From NCBI GenBank assembly GCA_019637395.1, contig JAHBVR010000002.1, positions 462,063-526,062 on the forward strand: a DNA stretch of 64,000 bases, given 5' to 3'. Each line of letters opens with the position of its first letter. The stretch's first letter is position 1. The DNA is from Vulcanimicrobiota bacterium. GTDB lineage: Bacteria; Vulcanimicrobiota; Xenobia; Xenobiales; JADMJV01. The notes below the pieces were generated by a model. That model did no database searches. It was not told the origin of the DNA and saw only the letters and a list, made by a program, of their open reading frames with translations. The position numbers and the translations under genes are program-made. Of the stretch, positions 42,441 through 50,214 are shown in pieces.

Positions 42441-44347
42441 CGGTAGATGGAGGGCACCGGAGCGGGGGCTGGAGCGGGCGCCGGTCCTGGAGCGAAGGGG
42501 ACGGGGTCAGGCTGGACAGGCACCGGGATCGGTTCCAGAGTCAAGGAAAGTGGCAGCGTTCGTCCGGCGACCACGGTGAAGGATTTTTTGGCGCTGATAT
42601 AGTCGGTCTTGCTGGCCTTGAAGGAATGCTTGCCCGGCGTGAGCCCGTTGAGGGCTCCCGGCTTGACCTTCTTGCCGTCCATTTCCACCACGGAGCCTGC
42701 CGGACTTACCTTCAAAGTAACGTTGCCTACCGCCCATTCCATTTGGGCCACCACTTCGTTGACTTGAGTGGCGCTGACCGTGACGGGCAGCGTTTTGGAT
42801 TTACGATCGGGAGCGCTTACCTTGAGCCGATGGTCGCCTACGGGGAGCTGGAGCATGCCTGCCTCCACGGTGGCGGGGGAAGTCTGGTCATCCACTACCA
42901 CTTGGGCGCCCGCCGGCAGTTGCTTGAGTTGGATTTTGCCTTCGCTTGGAGGTGGGGGAAGCACCGGAGTCGGGCTGGTGGAGGCCGGGGAACTCTCACC
43001 GGGTCTGGGGGTGGGACTGGCGCTCGCCAGCGCCGGGGTTTGCGGCCGGCCGAAGGCGGCGAACAGGCCCACCAATCCTACCAGCAAACCCGAGCCGATA
43101 GCCAACGGAAGTTTGGAAGAGCCACCCGAGGGCTCTTCCAGCGCAGGGGGAGGAGGCGCTGGCGGTGCGGGCACAGGCCTGGAGGTCGGGCCCGGATGCG
43201 CAGCGGTCACGGGGGGAGGAGCGCTGCGCAGGGTCTCCTCCCCGAAGGGCAGCATCTTCATCGGCGCGCCCGTCTGAGTATCTTCGGTAATCGACTTTAA
43301 ATCCCAGTTTCGCCCGACCATGGTGGCCGAGTCCAGATGCTCCACCCCCGACCAATCAGGAGCCTGCGGCGCTTCGCTGAAGACCGGCGGGGGAGGGGGA
43401 TCCGCCTCCACTGTGACTTCCACTTTGGGTTGCTCCTGGACTTTCTCGGCGGGGCTGACGGTCGGCTGGATCTCGCTCGCCTTCACCACCGGCGCGGGTG
43501 AAGGAGCGGCCTGCATAGCCTCGCGCAGGGCTGCCCGCATGGCTTTGGCGTTGGGATAGCGATCGTTGGTATCCTTGGCCAGAGCCTTCATGATAACTTG
43601 GGAGAGGGCCTCGGGGATGGCAAAGTCGAGAGAATCGGGGGGAGCCGGCATCTCGAACAGTTGCTTCTTCATAACCTGGGACAGCGATTCGGCGCGGAAC
43701 GGACTGATGCCGGTAACCATTTCGTAAAGCATCACGGCGGTGGCATAGACGTCGGAATTCTCGTAGTGCCGCCCATCCAATTGTTCGGGCGCCATATACT
43801 CCGGCGTGCCGAGCGTGGTGCCCGTCTGCGTCAGTTGATTGGCGGTGGCCAGGTATGAGATGGAGAAGTCCGTCAGGGCGGCGTTGCCGGCATCGGTGAC
43901 CATTACATTGGCTGGTTTGATATCGCGGTGGATGATGCCGTGCGCGTGGGCGTGTTCCAGGCCGTCAAGCAACTGGTCGGTCAGGCGCACCGCTTCGGCG
44001 ATGGGCACCCGTTTGAGTTCCTGCATGTGGGATTTCAGGGTGCGCGACCCCAGATATTCCATGGCGATGAACGGAGTGCCCTCGTGGATGGCGAAATCGT
44101 AAATCTGCACGATGTAAGGATGGCGCAGTTTGGCGGCGATCTGTCCCTCGCGCTTGAAGCGCTCGACGAATTCCTGATTGTGCGCGTAGTCCTTGGACAT
44201 CACCTTGATGGCCAGTTTTCGTCCCAAGTTTTCGTGGAGGCCTAAGTAGACGACGCCCATGGCGCCCTGGCCAAGCTCCTCGAGGACTTTGAAGCCACAA
44301 ACGTTATCCGGCGCGGACTGCATTGCTGTCGAAGTTCTACACGACAT
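42437..44347 (-). CDS. Ser/Thr protein kinase with TM helix and PEGA domains
   Basis: A 636-aa membrane kinase. Kinase domain about 15-275: L-G-Q-G-A-M-G-V-V-Y, A-I-K-V-M, H-R-D-I-K-P-A-N-V, G-T-P-E-Y-M-A-P-E-Q. The D-F-G motif reads D-F-S. A Pro-rich juxtamembrane part leads to a TM helix (about 410-430), then an external part with two PEGA domains (L-P-A-G-A-Q-V-V-V-D-D and V-S-P-A-G-S-V-V-E-M-D-G). Start ATG 44347 has AGGG 7 nt upstream. Likely phosphorylates FHA-bound partners of the EssC-like locus, opposed by the PP2C protein. Its 3' end overlaps the convergent FHA gene by 4 bp. Confidence 0.9.
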   Translation of the reverse strand: MSCRTSTAMQSAPDNVCGFKVLEELGQGAMGVVYLGLHENLGRKLAIKVMSKDYAHNQEFVERFKREGQIAAKLRHPYIVQIYDFAIHEGTPFIAMEYLGSRTLKSHMQELKRVPIAEAVRLTDQLLDGLEHAHAHGIIHRDIKPANVMVTDAGNAALTDFSISYLATANQLTQTGTTLGTPEYMAPEQLDGRHYENSDVYATAVMLYEMVTGISPFRAESLSQVMKKQLFEMPAPPDSLDFAIPEALSQVIMKALAKDTNDRYPNAKAMRAALREAMQAAPSPAPVVKASEIQPTVSPAEKVQEQPKVEVTVEADPPPPPVFSEAPQAPDWSGVEHLDSATMVGRNWDLKSITEDTQTGAPMKMLPFGEETLRSAPPPVTAAHPGPTSRPVPAPPAPPPPALEEPSGGSSKLPLAIGSGLLVGLVGLFAAFGRPQTPALASASPTPRPGESSPASTSPTPVLPPPPSEGKIQLKQLPAGAQVVVDDQTSPATVEAGMLQLPVGDHRLKVSAPDRKSKTLPVTVSATQVNEVVAQMEWAVGNVTLKVSPAGSVVEMDGKKVKPGALNGLTPGKHSFKASKTDYISAKKSFTVVAGRTLPLSLTLEPIPVPVQPDPVPFAPGPAPAPAPAPVPSIYR

Positions 44348-44398
44348 CTGGCAACCCTGCGCTAGGGGAAACAGCCCGTGCCCCTCGAAAGAGCCTGA

Positions 44399-45814
44399 AT
44401 GAAGCGTACTAAATTGCTGGCCGCCGCGGCTGCACTCTTGTTTTGCGGAATTCCCCAGTGGAGCGCGTTCAGTGCCGGGCGCTCCTACCGGGCGATTGTC
44501 ATCGGCATCAACAAATTTCCGGGCACCTCGGCCAGGTCTCTGGCCGGGGCCCGGGCCGACGCGGAAAACTTCGCTGAATCCTGTCGCGCGCGCGGCATTC
44601 AGGTGACCACGCTGCTGGACGAACAGGCTTCGCGGCAGAATATCCTTAAGGCCATCCGCGAAGGCGATACCTCCAGCAACGTGCTGGTCTACTACGCCGG
44701 TTACGGAAGCGGCCCGAGCGAGCCACGTTTGCTCTGCGCCGACACTCAGGAACAGAACGCCCAACTGGGCAACACTCTGACTTTGAAAGAGCTGGACCAG
44801 GCTCTGACCGCGTTGCCGGCCGCGGAACGAGTGTGCATTCTCGACACCTGCTTCACGGCCGCGCGGGCCAGCAAGGACGGCCCCTCAGACGACGTCGTTC
44901 GCTATTACCGTGCCCGTAAGGGTGGCGGCTCCCGCGAAATCATGATGGCCAGCGCCTATGACCTTCCCGGCGTGAGCCATGACAAGGTACGCTACATTGC
45001 GGCCAGCCGCTATAACGAAGAAGCTCTCGAGGCCAATGTCGAGGGACGGCCGGCCGGATTGTTCACCGCCCTCCTGTGCCAGACTTTGAAAGCCTATCCG
45101 AACACCACCTGGCAGGCAGTTCAGGTCCAGGTGGCCAGCAAGCTAAGCGTTCTGGCCGAAGACCGGCAGCATCCCGTGTTCGCTCAAAGCGCGCTGGCCA
45201 GCCGCGTTCCCGGCAGCGAGAGCGGCGATGCCAATAACACGGTGCAGGCCAATCTGTCCACCAACTCCTCGGTCAGCCCCAGTCCCACTTTGGGGAATGG
45301 CAGTACGAGCGGCCCGAACTGGGGTGGACCGCCCACTTCCGCCTGGGATTTGTTCGCCGCCGACATCCGCGATCCGCAGGCCGTGCGCGTTTCGGTGCAA
45401 CCGGATCAGGACGCTATCCGAGTCGGCCAGCCCGTGCAGTTAAAAGTCACGGTGGGTAAGCCCGGCTATCTGCTGGTGATCAACCATGGTTCCGAGGACA
45501 AGATCAATACCCTTTACCCCCTGAGCGGCCAGTTGGATGACGCGCTGGTCAAGCCGGGAGACGTGGTGGAGATTCCGGGTCCCTCCCTGACGCTCTCGCC
45601 TGATCGGCCCGGCCAGGAACGCGTCAAGGCGTTTCTTTTCGCCGGCCGTGATAAAGGCCAGGAGTTCTTCCAGTCGATGCATGCCAACAGCGGCACCGAT
45701 TTCAAGCAGGCCGCCACCAAGTTGGGCGGGCGCAGCCTGGTCTTCGGAATGGCGGCCGAGGAGGGCCGGGCCCCGATCAACACCAGCGACCTCTCGATTC
45801 AAGTTATGCCCTGA
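44399..45814 (+). CDS. exported caspase-fold protein with DUF4384-like domain, catalytic His lost
   Basis: A 471-aa protein: signal peptide (to about 26), caspase-fold domain (27-290) and a C-terminal beta domain (about 315-470) with Y-L-L-V-I-N-H-G-S-E-D-K-I-N-T-L-Y-P, typical of DUF4384. The Cys block is intact (I-L-D-T-C151-F-T-A), but the His block reads V-Y-Y-A-G-Y102-G-S where active caspases have G-H-G. It is therefore probably a pseudopeptidase or uses another His. Divergent from the PEGA kinase with 51 bp between them. Confidence 0.82.
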   Translation: MKRTKLLAAAAALLFCGIPQWSAFSAGRSYRAIVIGINKFPGTSARSLAGARADAENFAESCRARGIQVTTLLDEQASRQNILKAIREGDTSSNVLVYYAGYGSGPSEPRLLCADTQEQNAQLGNTLTLKELDQALTALPAAERVCILDTCFTAARASKDGPSDDVVRYYRARKGGGSREIMMASAYDLPGVSHDKVRYIAASRYNEEALEANVEGRPAGLFTALLCQTLKAYPNTTWQAVQVQVASKLSVLAEDRQHPVFAQSALASRVPGSESGDANNTVQANLSTNSSVSPSPTLGNGSTSGPNWGGPPTSAWDLFAADIRDPQAVRVSVQPDQDAIRVGQPVQLKVTVGKPGYLLVINHGSEDKINTLYPLSGQLDDALVKPGDVVEIPGPSLTLSPDRPGQERVKAFLFAGRDKGQEFFQSMHANSGTDFKQAATKLGGRSLVFGMAAEEGRAPINTSDLSIQVMP

Positions 45815-45869
45815 ACTTTTCGTCCAGAGAGTGCAGGGGAATCTGTCCTCCGAACAGGAAGGCGAAAGT

Positions 45870-46046
45870 ATGTATGATTTTGCCGACCTCTGTCCCGAGG
45901 ACCTGAAACGAGTGCGCCGGGCCGCTGAAGCCAAAGGAGTCACCGTGCGTGAGTTCTTGCGCCTGCTACAAACCAGCCAGTCTCGCCGGCTGGCCGCCAT
46001 TGAAACCCCACGTCCCGCAAAGGACGAGCCGTCCCCCAAGCCCTGA
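45870..46046 (+). CDS. small helical protein
   Basis: A 58-aa protein (M-Y-D-F-A-D-L-C-P-E-D-L-K-R) with AGGAAGG 7 nt upstream of its ATG, an excellent ribosome site. Two predicted helices around K-G-V-T-V-R-E-F-L-R-L-L suggest a ribbon-helix-helix-like or adaptor fold, followed by a Pro/Lys tail. It ends 1 nt before the metallopeptidase gene start region, so they are probably coupled. Possibly a regulator or immunity-like partner; this is speculative. Confidence 0.6.
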   Translation: MYDFADLCPEDLKRVRRAAEAKGVTVREFLRLLQTSQSRRLAAIETPRPAKDEPSPKP

Positions 46047-46047
46047 A

Positions 46048-46656
46048 ATGCCCGGGCCTGACCAAGCTCTCTACCAACTCTTTCATCCCCAGGGCCGCCT
46101 GGGTCGCCGCCTCCCTGGTGACTCAGCGGCCCTTTTTGATTGGATTGAGCGCATGGCGGGCGGCGACCATTGGGTGGCTCACAGCCTGCGGGAGCATCTG
46201 CCGCTCTGGGGATGGCGTCTGCTCTTCCACATGAGCAACTCCGGCTTGCTTTTTCGCCGGTATCCAGCCGAGGAGTTCGACCGCCGCCACGGCACCTGGA
46301 ACAGTCGTAGCCGAAATACCAACAAAGCCGGCCTCTATGATGGCCAGCGCCATGAAATCGTGGTCAACGCCCGCCACTGGAGTGGCCGCATCTTGCACCA
46401 CGAGTTAGGGCATGTGCTCGACCGGATGGTCAGCTCGCTCAATACTTCCTTCTCGACCGGTCTCTGGCACGGCTTCGCTCCAACCCGCAACGGTTTTCTG
46501 ACGGACTATGCCGCCAGCCACCCCCAGGAATATCTGGCTGTATGCCTGGAGCGCTTTCTTTGCGATGACAGCGACGCCCTCTGGCTGGAGCGCAACGACC
46601 CCGGCATGCACGCTTTCCTGAATGCCCTGTTTGAACTCAGCTCAGCCAGCTATTGA
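46048..46656 (+). CDS. HExxH zinc metallopeptidase (ATLF-like)
   Basis: A 202-aa protein with H118-E119-L-G-H122 in the helix I-L-H-H-E-L-G-H-V-L-D. About 40 residues later comes F-L-T-D-Y-A-A-S-H-P-Q-E161-Y-L-A, which supplies the third zinc ligand. This spacing and the Y-A...P-x-E motif match anthrax-lethal-factor-like (ATLF) zincins. No signal peptide, so either cytosolic or exported by a dedicated system such as the EssC-like one upstream. It follows the 58-aa gene with a 1-nt gap. Confidence 0.75.
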   Translation: MPGPDQALYQLFHPQGRLGRRLPGDSAALFDWIERMAGGDHWVAHSLREHLPLWGWRLLFHMSNSGLLFRRYPAEEFDRRHGTWNSRSRNTNKAGLYDGQRHEIVVNARHWSGRILHHELGHVLDRMVSSLNTSFSTGLWHGFAPTRNGFLTDYAASHPQEYLAVCLERFLCDDSDALWLERNDPGMHAFLNALFELSSASY

Positions 46657-46990
46657 GTTCCTGCCAGGTGCGAATGCGCATGGCAAAGGTCTGGCAAAAG
46701 CCCTTGAGCAGCTCCCACTCCGGGTCCGACAGCTCGCCGTCGCTCCAGGCCAGGTCCACCGCCAGCCGCAGGAAGGAACGGCGTGTTCCCGGGTCGGGAC
46801 AGGCCACCAATAAATCCTGCTCCTTGGGCAGCGGGCCCGCGAAGGCCAGCAAGGCCTCCTGCTCATCCACGTCCAGGTGCAACTGGTGGAAAATCGTGCG
46901 TAAAAACGCTTCCTCCTGTTCCACTACTTTGCCGTCGCTCCAGGCCAGGCAGCACAGGGTTTTCAAAAGGACCGGATTGGCTGTGATCAT
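46637..46990 (-). CDS. TerB-like protein
   Basis: A 117-aa helical protein with two copies of the TerB acidic motif, A-W-S-D-G-K-V-V-E-Q-E-E (about 14-25) and A-W-S-D-G-E-L-S-D-P-E (about 82-92). These bind divalent metal in TerB-family proteins. TerB proteins occur in tellurite/stress (Ter) systems together with vWA, PP2C and kinase genes, all of which lie about 2-17 kb away here. Its 3' end overlaps the metallopeptidase gene by 20 bp (convergent). Confidence 0.75.
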   Translation of the reverse strand: MITANPVLLKTLCCLAWSDGKVVEQEEAFLRTIFHQLHLDVDEQEALLAFAGPLPKEQDLLVACPDPGTRRSFLRLAVDLAWSDGELSDPEWELLKGFCQTFAMRIRTWQELNSWLS

Positions 46991-47041
46991 GGCCTGACTT
47001 TCTGGAAGGAAAGCCGGCCCCCTCCCGCCCAAAGCCAGCCC

Positions 47042-48064
47042 ATGCGAATCCTCCTTTCGGCCGTGGGCACCCGCGGCGACGTGCAGCCCCTGCTGGCGCT
47101 GGCCCTGGAGCTGCGCGCGCTGGGCCACCTGGCGCGCCTGTGCATCCCGCCCAACTTTCTCGATTGGGCCCGGGACCTCGAATTCGAAGCTCGTCCTCTG
47201 GGCATTTCCATGCGGCCCGGCCCGATTCCTAACCCGATGCCCGACTTGATCACCGACCAGTTTGAAACGCTGATGGAGGCTTCCCAGGATTGTCAACTCA
47301 TTTTGGGAGCGGGCACCCACCAGTACGCCGCTCGTTCGATCGCTCAAATTCGAGATATTCCGTGTCTGCAGGCCGTCTACGCTCCCCAGTCTTTTCAAGA
47401 CCGCGCTGTTTGGAATGCCCGCTCGTTAGAGCGCGTCAACGCCAACCGCCGGCGCCTCGGACTGGCGGACATAAGCGACGTGCTCGACCATATCCTGGAC
47501 GACGACCCATGGCTGGCCGCCGACCCCACTCTGTGCCCGCCAGGCCGGGGGGCCTGGATCCTGGATGACCAGAGTCCGCTGGCGCCCGAGTTGGAAGCTT
47601 TCCTGGAGCAGGGCCCGCCGCCGGTGTATCTGGGTTTCGGTAGCATGCCGGTGCCTTCGGAAACCAGCGCCCCCCTGATGGCGGCCGCGCGCGCTCACGG
47701 ACGCCGGCTTATCCTGGCCCAGGGCTGGGCCGGACTGATGCCCGCGGACCCGGCGGCCGACTGCTTCAGCTGTGGCGATGTCAATCAGCAACGACTTTTT
47801 CCCCGGTTGGCCGCCGTGGTCCATCACGGCGGCGCCGGCACCACTACCACCGCCGCCCGGGCCGGCGTGCCCCAGGTGCTCGTTCCCATGTTCAGCGATC
47901 AGTTCTACTGGGGCGAACGTGTCCGAGCGTTGGGTCTTGGAGTCAGCACCTCCCTGGACCATCTGCCCGAAGCTCTGGGAGAAAGTCTGGGACGGAACGT
48001 CCAGCCCATTCCCCACACCGGCTGCAGGCTAAGAGAGTTGCTCAAACGAAGCGGAATCTCATGA
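47042..48064 (+). CDS. UGT/MGT-type glycosyltransferase (GT1-like)
   Basis: A 340-aa GT-B glycosyltransferase. N-terminal acceptor half: M-R-I-L-L-S-A-V-G-T-R-G-D-V-Q-P-L-L-A-L. C-terminal donor half: P-P-V-Y-L-G-F-G-S-M, then V-V-H-H-G-G-A-G-T-T-T-T-A-A-R-A-G-V-P-Q and P-M-F-S-D-Q-F-Y-W-G. These are hallmarks of sterol/macrolide-type UDP-sugar transferases. It is somewhat shorter than the usual 400 residues, missing part of the mid-region. Acceptor unknown. ATGA overlap with the FMN reductase gene downstream. Confidence 0.88.
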   Translation: MRILLSAVGTRGDVQPLLALALELRALGHLARLCIPPNFLDWARDLEFEARPLGISMRPGPIPNPMPDLITDQFETLMEASQDCQLILGAGTHQYAARSIAQIRDIPCLQAVYAPQSFQDRAVWNARSLERVNANRRRLGLADISDVLDHILDDDPWLAADPTLCPPGRGAWILDDQSPLAPELEAFLEQGPPPVYLGFGSMPVPSETSAPLMAAARAHGRRLILAQGWAGLMPADPAADCFSCGDVNQQRLFPRLAAVVHHGGAGTTTTAARAGVPQVLVPMFSDQFYWGERVRALGLGVSTSLDHLPEALGESLGRNVQPIPHTGCRLRELLKRSGIS

Positions 48065-48576
48065 GTCAGAAAATCTTAGGCATCGCCGGCAGCCTGCGGC
48101 GTGAATCCTACAACCGGGCCGTTCTCAACACCCTGGCCGAAGGCCGGGAAATCGAGATCTTCGACATCTCTTCCATTCCGCTCTACAACGCCGACCTGGA
48201 TGGTGAACATCCTCCTGATCCGGTCCGTAAGTTCAAGGACGCCATCGCGGCCAGCGCCGGCCTGCTCATCGTCTCCCCCGAATACAACTACGGCATCCCG
48301 GGCCTCCTCAAGAACGCTCTGGACTGGGCCTCCCGGCCGGCTTACAAGTCGGTCCTGAAGGGCAAGAAAGTGGCCATCATCACCTGTTCCATGGCCACCA
48401 CCGGCGGCGCCCGCGCCCAGGCCGCCATCCGCGACTGCCTCTATGCCTGTTTAGCCGAGGTCGTTCCCTATATGGAAGTGGCCATTCCCAGCGTGCACAA
48501 CAAAGTGGAGAACGGCCGCCTCAGCGACGCCAAAAGCCTGGAACTCGCCGAAGGACTGCTCAAAGCCCTGCGCTGA
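48061..48576 (+). CDS. NADPH-dependent FMN reductase
   Basis: A 171-aa flavodoxin-fold oxidoreductase: phosphate-binding loop I-A-G-S-L-R-R-E-S-Y-N-R, then V-S-P-E-Y-N-Y-G-I-P-G-L-L-K-N-A-L-D-W-A-S-R, both diagnostic of the ChrR/SsuE/azoreductase-like family. It reduces FMN or quinones with NAD(P)H in the cytosol. Translationally coupled to the glycosyltransferase (ATGA). Confidence 0.92.
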   Translation: MSQKILGIAGSLRRESYNRAVLNTLAEGREIEIFDISSIPLYNADLDGEHPPDPVRKFKDAIAASAGLLIVSPEYNYGIPGLLKNALDWASRPAYKSVLKGKKVAIITCSMATTGGARAQAAIRDCLYACLAEVVPYMEVAIPSVHNKVENGRLSDAKSLELAEGLLKALR

Positions 48577-48580
48577 ACTC

Positions 48581-49201
48581 CTACCTGGAAGCCTTGACGC
48601 CTGACGCCAGGCTGGCCTCGAGTCGGTCCAGGATGGGCTGGAGGCTTGCACCGCCGCCGACCTTGACCAGGCGCTGCAAGCACTCCCACCACTCGGCTCG
48701 ACGCTTCACCGGGATGCGCTCCTGCAGGCGGTCAATGCACAGCACCATCTCGGTTGGCTCCGGGGCGTCTTTGGGGTGCTTTTCGTAAAGCTCGACCAGA
48801 TCACGCAGCACCTGTATATTGGGCAGTCGGCTCTGGGTGTAGAGGCGGCAGCACAGCATCAGTTCCTGATTCTTGAGAATGCGCCAGGGTTGTTCCAGCC
48901 GGGCTCGCTGGAAGTAGGGGAGAGCCTCCGCGTATTCTCCCCGGTCAAAGAGCGCGTGGCCCAGGTAGAGAACAGCCCAACGTTGCTCCGGCTGCAACAG
49001 CAGAGCGGTGCGAAATTCGCGCTCGGCTTCTTCCGCCTGTCCCAGGTCGTAACAGCAGAAGCCGCGCAGGTAGTGCCAGTCCGCATCGCGCTTGCGCGGA
49101 GGTACCTTGTCCAGCTCCTCGAGCGCATTATGTAAGGCTTGCTGGGGATCGTCCAACTGAAATTGCTCATCGATCCATTGAGCGGCTTTGCGATAACTCA
49201 T
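48581..49201 (-). CDS. TPR-repeat protein
   Basis: A 206-aa helical protein with tetratricopeptide repeats at about 38-105 (W-H-Y-L-R-G-F-C-C-Y-D-L-G-Q-A-E-E-A, then A-V-L-Y-L-G-H-A-L-F-D-R-G-E-Y-A-E-A). The ATG at 49201 is preferred over a TTG at 49249; neither has a strong ribosome site. Cytosolic; partner unknown. Divergent from the 220-aa protein. Confidence 0.72.
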   Translation of the reverse strand: MSYRKAAQWIDEQFQLDDPQQALHNALEELDKVPPRKRDADWHYLRGFCCYDLGQAEEAEREFRTALLLQPEQRWAVLYLGHALFDRGEYAEALPYFQRARLEQPWRILKNQELMLCCRLYTQSRLPNIQVLRDLVELYEKHPKDAPEPTEMVLCIDRLQERIPVKRRAEWWECLQRLVKVGGGASLQPILDRLEASLASGVKASR

Positions 49202-49281
49202 AACTATAGTCTTTTCAGGATTTTTTCCGGGTCCTTCGACTATCCTCAAAAGAAAAATCTTTCCATAGGACCTTCAACCAC

Positions 49282-49944
49282 ATGATCAATACCCGCCTCA
49301 ACGAACTCCAGGGCTATAAGGCCAGCTATCTGGTCAATGCCAAAACCGTCACCGGGGAACCCGTTCTCAAACTCGATCGCGACTGCGACGGCCAGGTGGC
49401 CGCCCACGAACCCGTGCTGGTCGTGCGCGACTCCCGCCAGTCCGACAACTGGCGTCCGCTCAAGAACGTGGACGATCTGAAGAAGTTCCTCGAAGCCACG
49501 CCGGCCCAAGAGCGCGGCGAATGCCTGGGCTACTGGCGCGACCGCCGCAGCTATGTATTCAAGGCCGCCGACGGCAAGATTCAAAAGCGTGAAGTCACCA
49601 CCATCGGTGGACCGCCCAAGGAAATCCCCACGCTGCGCGGCGGCAAGAAGCTTCCCAAACATGCCGAGACGCTCTGGAATACCGAGAAGTTCCATCATAT
49701 CAGCACCAAGGACCACTACGAATACGACGCCGTGGAATACACCGCCTATCACTACACCAAGGTTGACCCGGCCCGCGTCCAAATCGGCAGCCTGGAAACC
49801 CCGGCCGGTACGGTGGCGACTTTTGAAGAGCCCCAGGTGATCAGCCGCACTCATGTCGAGCAGGTCACCTGTTTCGCCCGCGACGGCAATCATTGGGTGC
49901 CCATGGCCTTCAAGGATACGGACTACGTCGGCTATCTCGGCTGA
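49282..49944 (+). CDS. protein of unknown function
   Basis: A 220-aa soluble protein, rich in charged and aromatic residues, with no signal peptide or membrane helix. The D-R-D-C-D-G-Q-V-A-A-H-E segment near residue 32 resembles a calcium-binding (dockerin/EF-like) loop. AGGA lies about 13 nt before the ATG and a -10-like TATCCT sits at 49241-49246. I do not recognise the family. Confidence 0.6.
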   Translation: MINTRLNELQGYKASYLVNAKTVTGEPVLKLDRDCDGQVAAHEPVLVVRDSRQSDNWRPLKNVDDLKKFLEATPAQERGECLGYWRDRRSYVFKAADGKIQKREVTTIGGPPKEIPTLRGGKKLPKHAETLWNTEKFHHISTKDHYEYDAVEYTAYHYTKVDPARVQIGSLETPAGTVATFEEPQVISRTHVEQVTCFARDGNHWVPMAFKDTDYVGYLG

Positions 49945-49970
49945 GATTGCCCGAACAAGTTCACAAAGTA

Positions 49971-50022
49971 TTCACAAAAACCGTGGCCTCACCACCTTTT
50001 TATCACCTCCCCCGGCTATTCT
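49971..50022 (+). promoter_or_regulatory. upstream element A, shared with 52584-52635
   Basis: TTCACAA (49971) and, 23 nt after its first base, ACCTTT, then CACCTCCCCCGGCTATTCT (50004-50022). The same blocks at the same spacing occur at 52584-52635, so this is probably a promoter element with TATTCT (50017-50022) as the -10. Confidence 0.5.
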
Positions 50023-50028
50023 CTAGCT

Positions 50029-50124
50029 TAAGGACCGCAAATAGCGGCCAATAGTCTCCAAGGGAAGCGAACCTGCGCCGAGTCCTTAGAAATGTTAGCA
50101 GCATTCTAAGGACTCATTTTATTT
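50029..50124 (+). ncRNA. possible small RNA or attenuator leader ending in a terminator
   Basis: Just downstream of a -10-like TATTCT, TAAGGAC (50029-50035) is complementary to GTCCTTA (50082-50088). That segment is also the left arm of a perfect 12-bp terminator stem (50080-50091 with 50104-50115) followed by ATTTTATTT. A small CCGC/GCGG hairpin lies between. The competing pairings are what an attenuator or riboswitch would show; alternatively it is a free RNA of about 95 nt. It matches no riboswitch class I know. The following gene has its own candidate -10 (TAGAAT, 50168). Confidence 0.45.
50080..50124 (+). terminator. strong intrinsic terminator, 12-bp perfect stem
   Basis: GAGTCCTTAGAA (50080-50091) and TTCTAAGGACTC (50104-50115) are perfectly complementary with a 12-nt loop; ATTTTATTT follows. 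It closes the 220-aa gene transcript or the candidate small RNA. Confidence 0.85.
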
Positions 50125-50214
50125 CAAGGGAGCCGGCTCCACGCCTGATTTGGCAACAAATACCCGCTAGAATGATCCACGAGCCCTCGATCTTTCTCAG
50201 GGGAGGTTGCCTTT

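Noticed and set aside
50029-50124. Known riboswitch class (c-di-GMP GEMM, FMN, cobalamin, fluoride) in the leader
   Set aside because: None of the conserved core sequences I can recall are present; only the attenuator-like pairings remain.
50149-50173. Sigma-54 type -24/-12 promoter (TGGCA ... GC) before the zinc-finger/FlhA-like gene
   Set aside because: Spacing and the -12 TTGC element do not match; TAGAAT is a simpler -10 candidate.
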